Positions 7,818 through 9,066 of a stretch of 9,066 nucleotides of DNA are shown here, piece by piece. The translations under genes and the position numbers were made by a program. Position 1 is the first letter of the stretch. Each line of letters starts with the position of its first letter. A model generated the notes under the pieces. It ran no database searches. It worked only from the letters and a program-made list of their open reading frames with translations, and was not told the DNA's origin. Source of the DNA: Spirochaetaceae bacterium (GTDB lineage Bacteria; Spirochaetota; Spirochaetia; SZUA-6; Fen-1364); the NCBI GenBank assembly GCA_003154555.1, contig PMDT01000184.1:273-9338 (forward strand), in the 5' to 3' direction.

Positions 7818-8615
7818 TCAACCCCTGACACTCCGGGTGCGGACCTGCACGCCGAAGGCGCCCGGCACCGGCTGCTCGCTCACGACGTACAGGTAGCCCC
7901 CGCCGCACCCCGAGTACATCGCCCCGTGAGAGCGCTCCTGGTAGCAGCGCAGGAGCCCTGCCAGGTCGACGGGTGATTCCGGCGGCCGGACCACGAGGGG
8001 CAGCAGCGCCTCCCAGCATCGCATGCACTCGTTCATCGACTCACCGAGCGCGGCGGCGTCCATTGCCAGGATCGCCTCCCAGCAGGAGCGCCCCGATCTT
8101 CCCAGCCGCGCGATCCACGCCGGGTCGAGGTTCCTGACCGCGAGCGGCTCGTAGCCTGCCGGTCTCGGTGCCACGGGCAGCACCTTGATGATCCGCTCCA
8201 GCCACCGTGCCACCTCGGGCGACGAGCAGCTCTCCACGGCGCCCGGGAACACGCCGCCCTCCACGGACGCGTCGTAATCCAGGCGGCACACGCCAGGATA
8301 AAGAAGTCCCACCATGTCCTGGGATCCTGACGGTTCGGCCTTGCCCCGATTCTCCGCCTCGTACAGTTCCCGGACAAGGCGGGCGGGGTCTCCGTCCGGC
8401 ATCCGCCCACCCCAGTGGCGCATGGCCACCGACCGCGTGGAGGTGGCCATGCCGCAGCGATCCATCCATCGGAATGTCGGCTCGACCGCCACCGTCACCA
8501 TGGAGCCCGGCGGCTGCGGGTTCAGCCGGGAGACGAATGGCTGGTCGATCCAGCCGCCCGCGAATGCCATGCGGTAGGGGATCGGCCCGATGACCCTGCA
8601 CAGATCAGGCTCCAT
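7818..8615 (-). CDS. Short GHMP-family kinase, probably a sugar kinase
   Basis: A 265-residue protein of the GHMP kinase superfamily (galacto-, homoserine, mevalonate, phosphomevalonate kinases), which use ATP to phosphorylate sugars and small alcohols. Motif 1 is clear near the N-terminus (PYRMAFAGGWIDQP, residues 13-26), and motif 3 is clear at the C-terminus (SGCGGGYLYVVS, from Ser235). SGSQDMVGLLYPG (96-108) aligns with the GxQDQ block of heptose and fucose kinases. The ATP-binding motif 2 (PxxxGLGSSxA) is not recognisable in normal form; the best candidate is GMATSTR (55-61), much closer to motif 1 than usual. Total length is also below the usual 300-350. It lies five bases after the epimerase stop and two bases before the nucleotidyltransferase start, so the three are one transcription unit. 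By analogy with heptose or fucose salvage it may make the sugar phosphate used by the next enzyme. Loss of activity cannot be excluded. Confidence 0.82.
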   Translation of the reverse strand: MEPDLCRVIGPIPYRMAFAGGWIDQPFVSRLNPQPPGSMVTVAVEPTFRWMDRCGMATSTRSVAMRHWGGRMPDGDPARLVRELYEAENRGKAEPSGSQDMVGLLYPGVCRLDYDASVEGGVFPGAVESCSSPEVARWLERIIKVLPVAPRPAGYEPLAVRNLDPAWIARLGRSGRSCWEAILAMDAAALGESMNECMRCWEALLPLVVRPPESPVDLAGLLRCYQERSHGAMYSGCGGGYLYVVSEQPVPGAFGVQVRTRSVRG

Positions 8616-8620
8616 GCCCG

Positions 8621-9066
8621 TCAGCTCACTGTCCGCTTGCCCGATTTTTTGTCGCGGTACTGCTGCTCGATCCAGTGGTAGGTTTTCGCCAGCCCGTCTT
8701 TCAGTGGCGTGTCCGGCTCCCAGCCCAGGATGGAGTGGATCATCGTGTTGTCACTGTTGCGCCCGGCCACGCCCCGCGGCGCGGTGGCGTCGTAGCGCCG
8801 CGTGAGCTTCACGCCCCCGATCTTCTCCGCCATCGTCGCCAGGTCATTGATGGAGACAAGCTCGGATGAGCCGAGGTTGATGGGCGTGGCCAGCAGCTTC
8901 TCACAGTGCATGATCATATCGATGCCTTTCGTGCAGTCGTCGATATACATGAAGCTGCGCGTCTGCGTTCCATCTCCCCAGATCGTGATTTCCTTCGCGC
9001 CCGAGTCCCGGGCCTCGATGACCTTGCGGCAGAGGGCTGCGGGCGCCTTCTCCCGGCCGCCGTCCC
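8621..9066 (-). CDS. NDP-sugar epimerase resembling GDP-mannose 3,5-epimerase (partial, N-terminus outside window)
   Basis: The C-terminal 147 residues of an extended short-chain dehydrogenase/reductase acting on a nucleotide-sugar; the frame is open to the right edge. The NAD-binding Rossmann part and the YxxxK site lie outside the window. Blocks seen are GGREKAPAALCRK, WGDGTQTRSFMYIDDC, ATPINLGSSELVSINDLA and APRGVAGRNSDNTMIHSILGW. GGREKAPAA(F/L)CRK and GRNSDN are close to plant GDP-mannose 3,5-epimerase as I remember it and are more specific than the general SDR pattern, so a GDP-hexose epimerase is the best guess. I cannot confirm the substrate from this half. A bacterial GDP-sugar or NDP-heptose epimerase with a different product is the main alternative. 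Its TGA is five bases before the kinase start, placing it first among the three sugar genes seen. Confidence 0.9.
   Translation of the reverse strand, partial: DGGREKAPAALCRKVIEARDSGAKEITIWGDGTQTRSFMYIDDCTKGIDMIMHCEKLLATPINLGSSELVSINDLATMAEKIGGVKLTRRYDATAPRGVAGRNSDNTMIHSILGWEPDTPLKDGLAKTYHWIEQQYRDKKSGKRTVS

Noticed and set aside
7816..8028. N-terminal extension of the nucleotidyltransferase frame
   Set aside because: The added 71 residues overlap the kinase gene, are Arg/Ala/Gly-rich and precede the natural first strand of the domain; the ATG at 7815 has a ribosome site and fits the operon spacing.

Overview
The window is about 9.1 kb of GC-rich bacterial DNA (well over half G+C by eye). Every gene I can support lies on the minus strand, so it reads biologically from right (9066) to left (1). 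Both outer genes are cut by the window edges. There are no rRNA or tRNA genes, CRISPR arrays, insertion sequences or phage genes. The ABC binding protein has an ordinary signal peptide with no lipobox cysteine, which suggests a cell with a periplasm (Gram-negative, diderm). A YesM/YesN-type two-component pair next to a ribose-family sugar ABC transporter is common in Spirochaetota and Bacillota. With the high GC and soluble binding protein, a high-GC spirochaete-like lineage is my best guess, but this is a weak inference.

Region 1 (9066-6991) is a tight three-gene cassette for activated-sugar metabolism. It holds the C-terminal part of an extended-SDR NDP-sugar epimerase very like GDP-mannose 3,5-epimerase, a short divergent GHMP-family sugar kinase, and a tandem-domain nucleotidyltransferase of the cytidylyltransferase fold. 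Gaps are 5 and 2 bases, so the three are almost certainly co-transcribed. The kinase and nucleotidyltransferase are the most unusual genes here: the kinase has a compressed, degenerate second GHMP motif, and the nucleotidyltransferase pairs a domain with a broken HxGH motif with an intact one.

Region 2 (6990-3220) begins with a 123-base gap holding an AT-rich patch that may be a promoter. It continues with a complete monosaccharide ABC importer of the RbsA-RbsC-RbsB type: a double ATPase, a permease whose start overlaps the ATPase stop (ATGA), and a secreted binding protein with a strong Shine-Dalgarno. A convincing Rho-independent terminator follows the binding-protein gene.

Region 3 (3219-1) is a regulatory pair: a YesN-type response regulator (receiver plus AraC-type DNA-binding domain), then a YesM-type membrane histidine kinase whose start overlaps the regulator stop (ATGA). 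The kinase is intact from its start to the window edge, where it is cut within its ATPase domain. The likely logic is that the kinase senses a sugar or sugar-bound protein outside the membrane and the regulator controls the importer. Whether the imported sugar feeds the kinase/nucleotidyltransferase/epimerase cassette is an open and attractive hypothesis.
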